A stretch of DNA of 42,175 bases, from assembly GCA_946803715.1 (NCBI GenBank), contig CAMPET010000362.1, positions 1,657 through 43,831 on the forward strand. Direction: 5' to 3'. Position 1 is the first letter of the stretch. Each line of letters starts with the position of its first letter. Positions 12,001 through 21,804 of the stretch are shown here, piece after piece. The translations under genes were made by a program, and so were the position numbers. A model generated the notes under the pieces. It was not told the DNA's origin and made no database searches. It saw only the letters and a list, made by a program, of their open reading frames with translations. Source of the stretch: Beroe ovata. Taxonomy: Eukaryota; Ctenophora; Nuda; Beroida; Beroidae.

Positions 12001-14342
12001 TCGATTTTTATCCACCTATAATAATACCTGCCACGTGATTGACAACGGTTTACTGGCTCCGACCAACGTCAAGTTCTTTCATAATCATCCCATCAACCAT
12101 GTGTATGTGTGTGGTTGTGTGTGACGTGTGTGTGTGTGTGTNNNNNNNNNNNNNNNNNNNNNNNNNNNNNNNNNNNNNNNNNNNNNNNNNNNNNNNNNNN
12201 NNNNNTGTGTGTGTGTGTGTGTGTGTGTGTATGTGAGCATGTGTGTAACGTGTGCAAGTGATATGTTATTATGAGGCTGACAAATGACAATATATGAGGG
12301 CATGCAATTGTCAGGCGAAATTAATTACTAAATTACGTAACTATAATGCTGCAAGTGTATGAATATCGCCAAGCATAATATATTGTTGACCCTACTGCCT
12401 AGATTGAGGGTGTGTGATGTCATTGCGATACGTCACCGCAATGACTATCTAGTGACATGACGAATGTTAGTGTAGCAACTGCACGTTTCCATGAATACTT
12501 AGAAAAACTCTCATTCTTTCAGAAACTCCCATTCCAGTCCGTGCCGGAAGTTACTACAAAATACGTAGGATGTGTCAGGAAAGTATGCGGTAGGATCCGG
12601 CTTGACATTCAAAACGAGGCCAAATGGCACCCAATACCAATTTAGGATAGGGCATATATCGTGGTTTTACAGATTGACCCAATGTCTTGCATAAATGCTC
12701 CTGCATAATATTCAGAAAGTATAGGCTTCACAATATGTGTTGTGCAGATACCTGAATCACATGGATCACATTATAAGCTTGTGTGTTAACATGTGGCTTC
12801 ATACACATTTTTATCATGTAGCTCATAGATGCAACCTATGGCGAAGTCCGAGGGATAGGACCTATAGTATCGCATATTGTGTTGAGCGTGGTGTCCGCTC
12901 TATAATATAATAACTCGGTTCAAGGAACTTGGTTGTTTTATTGCTCAATTCATACGCGTATATCATCATAATTCATAGTGAACCTAATTGGTAGTGATGA
13001 CCAAATCGTCCCACAAGTACATAGCCAATGAGAAATTGGCACGGGACCGTTTGGTTCTTGGCCAGGATTATCTCATATATCGCAAGAGATCAACTGCGAC
13101 AAATTTATGTAAATTACTCTCAGTACTCTGCATACAATCACTCCAACCAGCTTACATGACCCATTTGCTCCCCAGTTTGCATGAGGCAAATTGGCTCGAT
13201 AAAGGAGAGGGGGATCTCCAATGAGAGATTCCTAATACCACACACGAACAAGAGAAGCTCCTGGCATAATCTTCACACATAATTAGATTCCATGTGACTC
13301 ACACTTTGAGTGGTGATGTGTGTTAGTATCTTACTCCGACAGGAAGCTTTACAAAACAACGCATAAATCTTGACCAACCCACCCAATTTGTCGTTAGGCA
13401 AGTCTTGGTCCATTTTTACTGTGTCCCCAACATAAACTTATAGCGACATCACACTTATATAGATTGTTGCTATGAAAATAACACCAATTTAGTTTCCATA
13501 GCAACTGAAAGTGTTGCTTGCAATGATTTAATCTAAAACCCCGAATGGCACGCTCAGTCACAAATCAATCTAAAATACACTCGGATGAGTATACATCCTA
13601 AGCTTGTCAGCCTCATGATTATGTTGAGTCCCAGCAGCAGCTATTATAGTAGCCCAGTATTATTGAACACATAGTAGTAGCTCCACAGTAAGGAGAAATT
13701 ACTCAACATTATTACAGATCATTATTCTGACTAGAGCTGGCCCGAGCAATCATGCTTACATGATAGCTTCTGTACCGCGTACTATACTACAGTGTAATGA
13801 ATTAAATGAAAATTGGGATGGGGGAATGAGTCAGACGCTGAAATTCGTGGACATAATGATGTGATGGAGGGAGGCTATTTCAAATGCATCACAATATTTT
13901 GAGGAGTGGTTCAGACATCACGATTCACTCCGATGCAAATTGTGTCGATATCACTGGATTGGCAACCCTGACCCAGGACCCTCTGGGTCCAGTCACCAGT
14001 GGTAATCTGTGACCATAGAGACAGTGTAAACGTCACCCTAGCAACACACAATTGTACAAACGCACGTGGTAACTTCTACCAAGTATCCAAGTTACAAGAA
14101 CATGGAACTCAAGCCTTGCAAACACCTGAGCAACTTATTATTGAAGAAGCTCATACACATGATGCAGTGTATTTACCTTTATCTGAGCAGCAGTTAGGTC
14201 GGTGATCCTGCTGCAAACACAACTCGAAGGGCGTGGTTTCTCCATCATGGAAGCAGTCCTTGACCCAGCCCCCATGTATCTTGGCGCAGGTCCCGGCCCG
14301 TGGGAGCGAGCCCGCAAACAGGAAAACCCAAATGAGGAGCAT
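2942..14342 (-). CDS. Adhesion GPCR gene (lectin-like, HRM, GAIN, GPS, 7TM), spliced; 3' end not seen
   Basis: A spliced gene read from high to low coordinates. Proposed coding exons are 14177-14342, 11272-11413, 10928-11106, 7250-7401, 6849-7046, 5724-5834, 5017-5189, 4747-4840, 4462-4632, 4095-4304, 3627-3809, 3356-3454 and 2942-3076. Every intron has GT-AG ends and the reading phase agrees at all twelve junctions, which is the main support for the model. The product is a cell-surface receptor: signal peptide, Cys-rich segment, C-type-lectin-like module, HRM, GAIN domain with GPS, then helices 1-4. Adhesion GPCRs normally self-cleave at the GPS and signal through a tethered peptide. Helices 5-7 and the tail are missing; below 2942 the sequence runs into a G-rich repeat, a single N, and another copy of upstream exons. 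Exons at 11555-11729, 21408-21804 and 27770-27863 may be alternative starts. The family call is secure; the ligand is unknown. Confidence 0.88.
3356..3454 (-). CDS. Adhesion GPCR exon: transmembrane helix 3
   Basis: A 33-codon exon with acceptor ctccctgcag and donor CTACAG|gtatca. It contains the conserved extracellular Cys (RGLC) and the helix FLIAFMWMAVEAYTLYLQ with the class-typical 'WM..EA..LY'. A copy with one silent change lies at 659-757. Confidence 0.92.
3627..3809 (-). CDS. Adhesion GPCR exon: transmembrane helices 1 and 2
   Basis: Acceptor ttcccag, donor ACTGAG|gtgagg, 61 codons in phase 0. Helix 1 reads ISYICLFFSLCGLLLTILAL and helix 2 YLSMSLFAGYVLFLIGIDQT, matching the B2 receptor pattern including the 'GI..T' that precedes helix 3. 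A diverged second copy lies at 939-1121. Confidence 0.92.
3941..4039. repeat. 33-base tandem repeat, three units, in the GPS-TM1 intron
   Basis: Three units starting TGTGAGTGGTGA and ending GTGAGGAAG/GAGG sit in the intron between the GPS and TM1 exons. The block at 1999-2060 keeps about two units, and the block at 1260-1345 has a different arrangement, so unit number varies between copies. Confidence 0.8.
4095..4304 (-). CDS. Adhesion GPCR exon: GPS autoproteolysis site
   Basis: A 70-codon exon (acceptor ttgccccag, donor CTTGTG|gtgaga). It encodes KCVYYSTDESGNGAWLTDG, then VTCRSSHMTSFAVIM. The GPS is clear, with HMT at the cleavage position instead of the usual His-Leu-Ser/Thr. The following TSFAVIM is a normal-looking tethered-agonist start. 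Only two of the four GPS cysteines remain; the usual second and fourth are Leu and Ser. An identical copy is at 2114-2323. Confidence 0.92.
4462..4632 (-). CDS. Adhesion GPCR exon: GAIN-B ('IIS..V.G' to 'PV.L.F')
   Basis: A 57-codon exon, acceptor atttgtag, donor AATCAG|gtacat, phase 0. It encodes NTPIISAGVSGRSVNGLTDP then VKLVFPTVNQ, the most recognisable GAIN-B pattern. It is near-identical to 2481-2651, with one silent and one Ala/Thr change. Confidence 0.9.
4747..4840 (-). CDS. Adhesion GPCR exon: GAIN-B strands
   Basis: The acceptor tcccattatttcag was chosen because the upstream extension of this frame meets a stop, and because a single base then completes the Ser codon left by the previous exon. 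It encodes 31 residues including NFQLPMSAVDEHN and VYLITYSSDK, matching GAIN-B strands. Only one copy of this exon is in the window; block B ends next to the equivalent position. Confidence 0.8.
5017..5189 (-). CDS. Adhesion GPCR exon: GAIN domain, middle
   Basis: Acceptor cccatacag, donor ACCAG|gttcgt (phase 2). The product contains RIVQSLEKVAGNVATHTT and NIEVAAASVSVFSNT, typical of the last GAIN-A helix and the first GAIN-B strand. An N-glycosylation site (NNRT) is present. Confidence 0.85.
5190..6848. other. Receptor introns around the 37-codon exon; nothing else recognised
   Basis: Apart from the exon at 5724-5834 these 1.6 kb show no supported coding frame on either strand. The sequence contains many TGACG/CGTCA words but no clear array or gene. 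Confidence 0.55.
5724..5834 (-). CDS. Adhesion GPCR exon: GAIN-A helices
   Basis: A 37-codon exon with acceptor ttcag and donor GAC|gtgagt, phase 0 at both ends. It encodes an acidic helical stretch (DIIEDLVVVDDPEATGDIV) as expected in GAIN subdomain A. It begins with valine/leucine codons rather than a start codon, so it is visible only from the splice sites and the phase. Confidence 0.75.
6849..7046 (-). CDS. Adhesion GPCR exon: end of HRM and start of GAIN-A
   Basis: The acceptor is tccctcag and the exon starts IVYATRTCQAG, then GGPLWGVADMSLCRY, giving the second pair of HRM cysteines and the second tryptophan. It continues with a helical segment (VRVQRIAADSEQ) that opens the GAIN domain. 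Length is 66 codons in phase 0 at both ends. Confidence 0.88.
7250..7401 (-). CDS. Adhesion GPCR exon: start of HRM domain
   Basis: Begins at acceptor cccacacag with an acidic linker (VEDEPEAVPECP) and holds two cysteines (PECP and VICPHG) with a tryptophan between them (FRWVS). This is the first half of the hormone-receptor motif that often precedes the GAIN domain. The donor is AAGCAG|gtacat in phase 0. A 32-base minisatellite with a gap N lies directly next to the acceptor. Confidence 0.85.
7411..7586. repeat. 32-base minisatellite (GGTTACTATGGTAACTGTGG) with gap N
   Basis: Five to six units of about 32 bases based on GTGGTTACTATGGTAACTG, with an N at 7488. It abuts the 3' splice site of the HRM exon at 7250-7401. 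Confidence 0.85.
7587..10927. other. Intron of the receptor gene (HRM to lectin-like exon); no exon recognised
   Basis: About 3.3 kb of AT-rich DNA with only short unsupported open frames on both strands. It holds one visible direct repeat (9618-9716) and a short CA/TG-rich palindromic stretch near 8170-8200. The phase across this gap is already consistent, so no missing exon is required. Confidence 0.6.
9618..9716. repeat. 51-base direct tandem duplication
   Basis: Two adjacent units beginning CAAGTCC and containing GAACATACGATACGATTCAA. They are nearly identical, with small changes in the first third. No coding content. Confidence 0.85.
10928..11106 (-). CDS. Adhesion GPCR exon: lectin-like module, second half
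   Basis: Acceptor accttctcag and donor GATG|gtaaga. It encodes SGWINVYR near the start and DAISFLCRFD near the end, the latter matching the final strand and last cysteine of C-type-lectin-like folds. One N-glycosylation site (NNT) follows the first strand. The intron upstream in transcription contains the repeat AGTGGTGTCA. Whether the two exons form a true C-type lectin or a related fold cannot be settled by eye. Confidence 0.8.
11107..11220. repeat. GTGGTGTCAAG-type repeat in lectin-module intron
   Basis: Four or more copies of GTGGTGTCA, loosely spaced, lie in the 165-base intron between the two lectin-like exons. The same word builds the coding repeat at 21555-21635 and occurs at 18130-18165. 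Confidence 0.7.
11272..11413 (-). CDS. Adhesion GPCR exon: lectin-like module, first half
   Basis: Acceptor tttttcag and donor AAAG|gtcagt. In the correct phase it encodes a segment with MANNYCKARGGNLGAPRNDY and VQVLKLF. The 'A..YC...GGNL' pattern followed by an acidic/aromatic stretch is typical of the first helix region of C-type-lectin-like domains. The cysteine and the Gly-Gly are kept. The module is short, and I do not see the usual calcium-binding residues, so carbohydrate binding is not claimed. Confidence 0.8.
11555..11729 (-). CDS. Candidate alternative first exon (version b) of the adhesion GPCR
   Basis: Opens with MMMWLLLFLFHM, a signal-peptide-like leader, and continues for 58 codons to a donor GCAG|gtctct in phase 1, as in version a. 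The end of the exon repeats the cysteine layout of versions a and c: a Cys, then nine residues, then Cys-Cys, then a junction Gly (LCWQENISSTTCCKAG). It lies only about 140 bases upstream of the lectin-like exon in the direction of transcription. It could be a separate promoter's first exon or a decayed duplicate; the open frame and matching phase favour a working exon. Confidence 0.6.
11730..14176. other. Intron or upstream region with (GT)n and a 64-base gap; no gene recognised
   Basis: Contains an interrupted (GT)n tract with 64 N at 12142-12205. No open frame here has splice sites, domain content or composition that I can support. Confidence 0.55.
12127..12229. repeat. (GT)n microsatellite with gap
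   Basis: GT dinucleotides flank 64 unresolved bases (12142-12205). The gap is evidently due to the repeat. Confidence 0.95.
14177..14342 (-). CDS. Adhesion GPCR first exon (version a): signal peptide plus Cys cluster
   Basis: Starts at ATG (complement of 14340-14342) with a hydrophobic leader MLLIWVFLFAGSLP, then a short stretch with five cysteines ending in NCC. The donor reads AAAG|gtaaat and leaves one base of a codon (phase 1). This fits the lectin-like exon at 11272-11413, which needs two bases, giving a Gly at the junction. The 2.8 kb intron that follows contains another exon of the same type (11555-11729). I chose this exon for the main model because its donor and leader are good; which version is used in which tissue cannot be read from DNA. 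Confidence 0.75.
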
Positions 14343-15114
14343 GGGCAGGAACTATCAAAACAGGGTGGGTGCGTGTGAGAGAGCAGCTCGAAAACTATAC
14401 TTCTTACTGCACACTGTATAGGGTGGGGCCTGGGATTCTAGATATATACTAATTCTGAACACATCCATACTAATATAGAGTGGTGTGAGAAAACAGAGTC
14501 AAGGCTAAATATACCCAATGTAATGCCATGATATATAGCTTAGTCAAGGTATGAATAATATTTGCTCAACACACGGCAGCCGGTCAATTAAAGTTCACAG
14601 AGGGTACGGTACCTTGCAATTGGGCAAATTACATCAACAAAACTCAAAGTGACAAGGCCACGTGTATTTGAATGAAGTGTTCCATACGCGCCGCGCGCTT
14701 GTCTTAAAAGTGCAATTCGAGGAATTTTCGAATGACCAAAACACGAAATTAATTATACTATGTGACACTGACATATCATGAAGAATTGGCGAAGTTGCAT
14801 ACGGAAGTTTAACGGTACTTGATAGTCGATACGAAAGCGAGGGGATAAAAACGCTACATATTTTTCAGATTCTGGTGCAGTTCGGTTTTATGAGTTTGGA
14901 TGCGCTAGTGCACCATGAAGGGAAATGGCTCTTATTCAATGCAGAAGCCCTCTGGACAGATAAGGCGGCAGAACAATGCCCGCCATTATCACCAATGACT
15001 GAACCATGGACACATGAAATATAGTGCTGACACATATCAGGAATGGAAAAAAAGTTCCCAGATATTCGGTGATTCATGGAAGCATGGCCACGCATAAGCC
15101 CTGATATACTCCAG

Positions 15115-15164
<50 letters not shown>

Positions 15165-15177
15165 CCACACACACACA
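15115..15177. repeat. (CA)n microsatellite
   Basis: More than twenty CA dinucleotides with one interruption (ACAACC). Confidence 0.95.
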
Positions 15178-18100
15178 GATAGAGATACGCGAGTGTGTGA
15201 GGAGCAATATAATATTGCAAGATCATACATTTAGCTTTGGATAGCTAGATGCGAAAATTGACACGAAACTGCTGAACACACACATACACACAGTACTATA
15301 CTTTCTCAATGCGCTATCTGTCAACAAACCAAATACTGTACATTTCTCGTAATGCTCATATTCAAGATATCGAGTATTTTTGAAATTTATCTTATCCTCG
15401 CTTTACTTAGAAAATACCTGAGAACATATTCAAGCAATGTCACATGAATTTTGGATGTTGAAATCCCTATATTTAGGCCAGAAAAGGGAGAGAATGTAAT
15501 TTGACGGACGCATCGGAATTTGGGCGTGCCCTATTTTTGCAGAAAATTGTTCGGTCAAAGCAGGAGTATGACAGATGGAAAAGATAAAAAGTGGAGAGTT
15601 TTCTGTTGTCCGCGAATGGCTTGACATCGCGACTCATTACTGGATAATATATAACCTGGCAGCGAGATGATGAAAAACCTAAATGCACAAATATATCAAT
15701 AAACAGCGTATGAAATATCAAAACTCCATGTTTTTACATGAGCTTTTTAGACTATATGGTTGGATACAGCATCGATGGTTGGATGAAAATACTGCGACTG
15801 ACCTCATTTGATAATAGGACGAACATTTAAGCGGCAAATCAGGTTTTGGCGAGGTCTGCACGAACACATTACATGTGGGAAGTATCCGATTATATAGTGT
15901 AACATCCTTATAACACGAGAGGTGGTGACTCGTATAATTATATATGATAACAGTGTGGACTCTCCGTACTAGCTGATGATACATTATATGGCTCGTGGCC
16001 AAAACCATCAACTGATGTGAACTGAATGAGGTACTCGAGTGCAATCCTAATTTCGGGAGATCTTAATCCGTCACGTGACATCAGAAAATCAGATGGAAGG
16101 ATTATGTCAGCCTGGAGGTATGGTTCTGGATCAAAAAATAAATTAGCGTCACGAAACCATGCCGGTCTAAATTGAGGAATGCAGAAAGTGGAAATGTAAC
16201 ATTTCGAGGGAAACACTGCATGATAAAACTAAAATCGATATCCTAAAGTAAAGTTTTCCTCTAATAGTATAACTAAATCATGTAGATCGTATATCGAGAT
16301 TGGACCATGTAACAAAATGAATTTATAATCGGCATTAATATAAAAGTTGCCAGTCACCAATCCATCATTGTACCCCAAAAATGTACAAAGCTATTACAAT
16401 CGATCAAATGCGTGCCAAACACACACACAGAGCTTGCTGGCACAAAAATTTGTGAGTGAGTAAGTGTGTCTGCGTCTGTTTGAGTTTGTGTTTGTGCGNG
16501 ATCCAAAAGATCCATGTTATTTGTGCACATGAATACATATTATCCAGTTGAATAATCTAACAACACGTACTGAAAATATTGCAATGAAAGCTCCCAGGAA
16601 GCAACACATGGCAAGTAGCTACTTCTAAACACAATCATAACCACTAACGCTTACATCCTTATCTAAGTTTAAGCAAGAAGTGGAATCCTAAACTTTGTAA
16701 TATGTTTACCGATGGAAACTTATATCGAGATGAAAGGTACCATAATGAATAGCCCTACCCTATAATAATAGGTTCGACAATCGCAATATAAACCACTTTG
16801 GCTATTTTACTACACATTGTGACCAATGCAGCGGCCCTATCTTGGAAACAACTGAAACACGCGAATAAGTTGGGGAGAGAGAGAGCAGTTACATAGTTAG
16901 ATAGTCGGAAAGTCGAGTAGTGATTACAAATCATAACCTGATATCGGAATCCTGTGGAAACTGAACACTGAATCTATAACTGCAAAACTCCTCGACCAAT
17001 TTTTAGTAGAAAAGATCCACGGCCTAAAACACCACATCGAAACAATGCTGTACAATGCAAAGTGAAGTGTTTCCCTACAATAACCTGTAATAAAATTAGC
17101 CGCCCTCTCTCTAGCGAGTAGCTGTGTCGGTCAGAAGTCTAGTCGGGTGGAAATGTCAGTCCAATAAAACGATAATGCCAAATATGGAGTGGACCAGGGA
17201 TCATCTTTGATCTGTCTTACCGTTCCGAATTAATATTACAATTTAGCCCGCCAACGCGAAGTGTTTCACAAGAAATGGGGGCTTTCTCAGATGCTTTGGA
17301 TGATATTGCACTTCACAACACTGCAGAGATCAAAGCTATACGACACTATGAGTCACTGAGTCAGTAGGTTTGACAATGGTGACTGCAGATAAAAGTAATG
17401 CATATATGTCAAATGTTCGTCGTATTGACATACGCACAATCGCACACACAATCGCACATACAAACACAAATTAACCTAATCGAGCGCGCAGCTCCTTCTT
17501 GTGAGACCAGCTACATAACTCGGCTCCTCCATCTATAACTTGTCAGTGAACACTGACAGCTGTCATAATACCATGTGTCAAGGCACACCACACGCGTGCC
17601 CACCGCCCGGACCATAATGGACATATGGGTCATGCTGCATCTACCTACATATAGCCGCATGTGGTGTGATCAAGCTGTCAAGTGTACAGGGTGGCTGTCA
17701 CATTCACTCTCTGGAACGGATTATGGTGTACCACTACAAGCACAGCGGAGGAAGCAAAGCTATGGTGTCAAGGGGTTCACACAGCTCAATCAACTTGCCA
17801 CCAGCCAAATCATTCGTTTACATGCACCAAGATGCAGGTCAATGAGTGGATATTATAGGTCAAATGATCAATGTTGGTAGCTAACTTATATCAGGTTGCG
17901 GTAATTACTAATTAGACAAGGTTATTGTTAGTCTGATGGTTTAATCTATTGGTGTCGAATACTTCATCGGACATCGCCATCTATAACCGGTTAGAGAGAG
18001 TGAGCTTTAATGACATGGACCCTGGTGACTGCGGATGGTGGCAAGAATTTCAAATACAGGAGGGTTTCGTTCAACTTCAAGACACAATCGAGAAGTCCCA

Positions 18101-18879
18101 GACATCCATCACTATCATAAAATCGATGGCACATAAAATGGTGTCAATGTAGAGTGGTGTCAACACCCAACTAACTATACATACGTACATGATAGTCAGA
18201 ACGTCAGGGCAAAATCTTCGCAAACTACTGGTATCGACCCTCAAACAATTTGTGTTAATACAAGGAAAGTGCTGACTATCGACTGCTTACAAAAATGAAG
18301 TGGACACCATCCTGTCAAAAAACAATTGAATGCAACATGGTGTCAATTTTTACTCAGCGGTTAAAAACTCCGAACAAAGTGGTCTCCCAAGCTCGGAAAG
18401 TCCAGTTCAAAATGCATATGACATCACCCTGTCAAGTCGTGCTGATTTCATACTGACACCTAGTTCCTGCCTAGTTAACACCTCAAGTATACACCAACAC
18501 TAGCAATTCATATATTATTGCAGCAATACGAACACAGTGCACCGCCGTACTGGTCTATGAAGATTGCAAGTAAACACTTACACCCAATTCCACCTGTAAG
18601 TACACTGCATAGTGAGTTACTATACTGATGATCCAGATGCAATAGCGTGCAAAGATCAGCTATAGACAATCTTGTTCTCTGATGAAAGTTATAACCACAG
18701 CCTGATTTCTCCAATATACACAAGCGAGATAAGACAATAACCATGAAAACTATGATATATTGCAGAGGTATAGAATTCCTCCACAAACTATAATGTACCA
18801 TGGAATTGGAGGCTAAAGTGCAATGTAAACATGACTACATATGGCAAAGGAATCCAACTCGCAGGAAGAGATAACTTAC

Positions 18880-18943
18880 AAATGTTCCTGCGCGGAAAAA
18901 TACATTCCACCCGCTCGCGAAACCACATGAATAGTCGGTGCAG
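18880..18943 (-). CDS. Possible small exon, unknown gene
   Basis: On the minus strand a strong acceptor (ttctctgtttcag) is followed 64 bases later by a strong donor (ATTT|gtaagt). All three frames are open; one reads CTDYSCGFASGWNVFFRAGT, which looks like a secreted Cys/Gly-rich module. The 64-base length would shift the receptor's phase if inserted after a phase-1 first exon, so its place is unclear. Confidence 0.25.
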
Positions 18944-19990
18944 CTGAAACAGAGAAGAAAACTGTGTAATATGTTCAGATAGCCGGGACATACTTACACA
19001 TACGTCCAACATAATATATTCACTCGTAATAATACAACACACATATTATAATCCGAGAATTGGTAATAAAATATACAGTACTTTGGTGAATAAATTAGTA
19101 TATGCTAGCTAAGGTTGGAACAGTAAACTTGGTTTACTTTTCAGCCAGTAGCACGCGACTGGGCTCGGTATTGTAATAAAACACTTCAACACATTAAAAT
19201 TCAAGAAGTAGGTCTGGTAGCTAGATACGACCGGTAAGTTTCGTAACACCCATTGCCAATCTAATTTAAATTGCTGCTTTGTAAGTTCTAAAATGGATAT
19301 CTATTCTAAATGGGCCGGTTGAGCCGTTTCTCGATTCTCATGGGTGTATGCTGCGTAATATTCCACTAGAAAAATAGGAAGAGGAGAGAATGGGCTACAC
19401 ACACGCGCGCGCGGTGGCAATTTGAAGTGGTAAAGTTTTTCCAAATTCCTTCCAAAAATTGGCAAAAACTCATTATCACATTCCTCGATAGCAGTATCAT
19501 AACATGTGCATGTGGGTCACACGTACACACATGTACACACACACATCAGTTCAGTGATTGGTGTAAATACCCATGTCACAGGTCTAAATGTGCGGTACTA
19601 AGTATGAACTTTACCCATATATTGACCAGTTTCCAGGTTACTGAGAACCAATTACCACGGTTATGATCTAATGATGATAGGCTGAGTGATGGACTCTCTG
19701 TAGTATGTTGTGTTGACAAGTTGATCGAGGAGTCAAAAATTGAATAGTTTTTCATACCAGTACATTTTAGTGTAGACTGGCGTTAAGTGAAGAAACCTGT
19801 TTGATCAATAGTACGTCTATATCATGAACAAAAATGCAGTGGTACATTGCTTCCATTTCAGTTTCACCTGATTGTCTTTTTTCATAGAATGAATCAGCAA
19901 AGATTTAGGCAGTGCACTAGGTGGCCCCATTTACAGGGATAGGGCGGCGGGACAACTCCCAATGTGCTTCCCAGGAGACAGAGCAATAGG

Positions 19991-20172
19991 ACATAAGTCC
20001 GTTTGCCACTTTGGCCAGGCGCCGGTCTAATGCAGGTCTAACGTCGGTCTAATGCAGGTTAGACCGGTATTAGACCAGCACCAAACCTGCATTAGACCGG
20101 CGTTAGGCCGTTAGACCCGCGTTGGACCTGCATTCGAACGGCGCCTGGCCAAAGTGGCAATCGGACTTATGC
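19991..20172. mobile_element. Fold-back (MITE-like) inverted-repeat element
   Basis: A left arm starting ACATAAGTCCGTTTGCCACT is matched as reverse complement by a right arm ending CAATCGGACTTATGC, over about 52 bases with roughly 90% match (core TTTGGCCAGGCGCC). The centre is built from repeats of GTCTAATGCAGG and their complements, so nearly the whole 182 bases can fold. No coding capacity. I see no convincing target-site duplication. Confidence 0.7.
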
Positions 20173-21407
20173 CCGAGTAATATTACCCGTCAGGGTATAA
20201 AATTTTGATGAATCAGGGTCACTTTTTCAGGAGACAAACACTGAATAAACTTAGACTGAAAACTAGACCATCAACTTGGATCAAGAGATCAGACTGTATA
20301 CCGGGCCGTACTACACATTGTTCTTGGAACGACAATAATGGAGACGAGAAATGAGAAGCACTCAGCTTCACGATACGGTCTTATGAGGGACGAGAACAGA
20401 CGACAAAATCGAGACGACAACTGACAATTGCAAGGGAGTGGGAACTTTAGAGAGGGGAATTGGGACAGGATGCTGTTGACTCATATAAGTGGTGAGCTTT
20501 GATAGGTATATGAAAAGCTCACTGAGCACAACTATAATAATTCAGGTAGGTCTGAGCTCGGATTGCAGCAGCAGCAGCCGCAGATAAACTGCTATTATAA
20601 TACAGAATATTATAATGCACCACAGATCCCTCACCGAGATTAGACAGAACCTGAGCCTCTCGCTCATTCATATATGTGCTCCACGAGGATAATCTCAGAG
20701 TCAAATTTGAGCGAGGTAGAGAGCAAAAGAGAGAGGGGGTGACTGCAGATTGTTATATGAATTTTAGCTTGAGGATTATTGGTCCAGTTGGTAAATTGGG
20801 CAACTATATATATATCATCAACTTTGTTCTAGACTTCAAAATAACGTATATAGATGTGTAGCATATCTAATACTCGAGTACTGTAGTACTTACTAGGATG
20901 AGAATCAATTGTCATTAGAAAATAGCGGCTAATGATAGGCCGAGTTGTTAATTTGTAATACGACAGCACTGTATAACACAGCAGTTTATTATATACGTCT
21001 TACTAATCATGGACTGAGGCCACACACTCCAATTATTACCAGTGTAATAGAGAGAATCCAGCTTTGAGTGGTGGGGTGAAGTCATGGTGAGGTGTCGAGT
21101 GGTAATATTATAGGTGAGTGGTGAGGTGGTATCATTTGTGAGTACCACTGCGTATTTTGACTTGAGTGAAATTTGTATATCTACAGTAAGATAACTTTAC
21201 TTCACATCTTTACTTAACAGTAAGATATTTGCTAAGCATTGAGTATTGACATCTTATTTCCAACTCAGGTGACGGCTGTAATACGAATATTTCTGGGCGT
21301 GGTCAATGATCATTGTAATAACCCTTTATCAAAACGCATAAATATCGAATAACTCCTGCTACTCGTAAAGAATTTGTAGGGTACGGTATCATCAAAACTT
21401 CACCAAC

Positions 21408-21804
21408 CTGCACCGCAGCACAGGCTACGTTTCGGTTTCTGTATACATCTCCAGTCCTGCCCACAGGTCCGCACGTAGTTCAAGGTGGTGTGGAGGAGAG
21501 TGACGTCATGCGGCAGTATGGCGGGGAGTTCCAGAGGAGAGATAATGTGAGGGGAAGTGGTGTCAAGAGTGGTGTCAGGATCAAGAGTGGTGTCCAGAGT
21601 GGTGTCAGACACAGGAGTGGTGTCAGGCTTGCGTTGGATGAATTGATGGGACAAATCAAGACTTTGCGGTCCATTTCCATGGGTGGGGTCACGATCGGCT
21701 GTTTGCTCTCTTTCCAAGGACATCAGGCTAGTCAAGGAATCAGCGGCAGCCGGACGGTTTAGACAGAGTGACAGGACAAAGACTAGATATAGTGGCGACA
21801 GCAT
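21408..21804 (-). CDS. Candidate alternative first exon (version c), with Thr/Asp repeat
   Basis: Begins MLSPLYLVFVLSLCLNRPAAA, a clear signal peptide with a likely cleavage after the Ala run. It then has a hydrophilic stretch with a short repeat of the DTTLDTTLD kind (about residues 60-84) and ends CIQKPKRSLCCGAG before donor gttggt in phase 1. The Cys-x8-CC ending and the phase match versions a and b. The Thr/Asp repeat is encoded by a minisatellite built on AGTGGTGTCA (plus strand), a motif also found in an intron near 11130. The exon may be the start of a longer stalked form of the same receptor, or belong to a separate transcript. No other downstream partner exon is visible. Confidence 0.6.

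Larger units (their letters stand above)
14343..21407. other. Long region without a supported gene
   Basis: About 7 kb with a (CA)n tract near 15115-15177, a single N at 16499, TGGTGTCA words at 17700-18170, a possible small exon at 18880-18943, and a fold-back element at 19991-20172. The open frames are short, low in coding character and lack splice support. If first exons c or d belong to the receptor, this region is intron. Confidence 0.5.

Noticed and set aside
15718-16216. Minus-strand frames of about 92-108 codons
   Set aside because: No domain, splice or composition support; they overlap each other in different frames.
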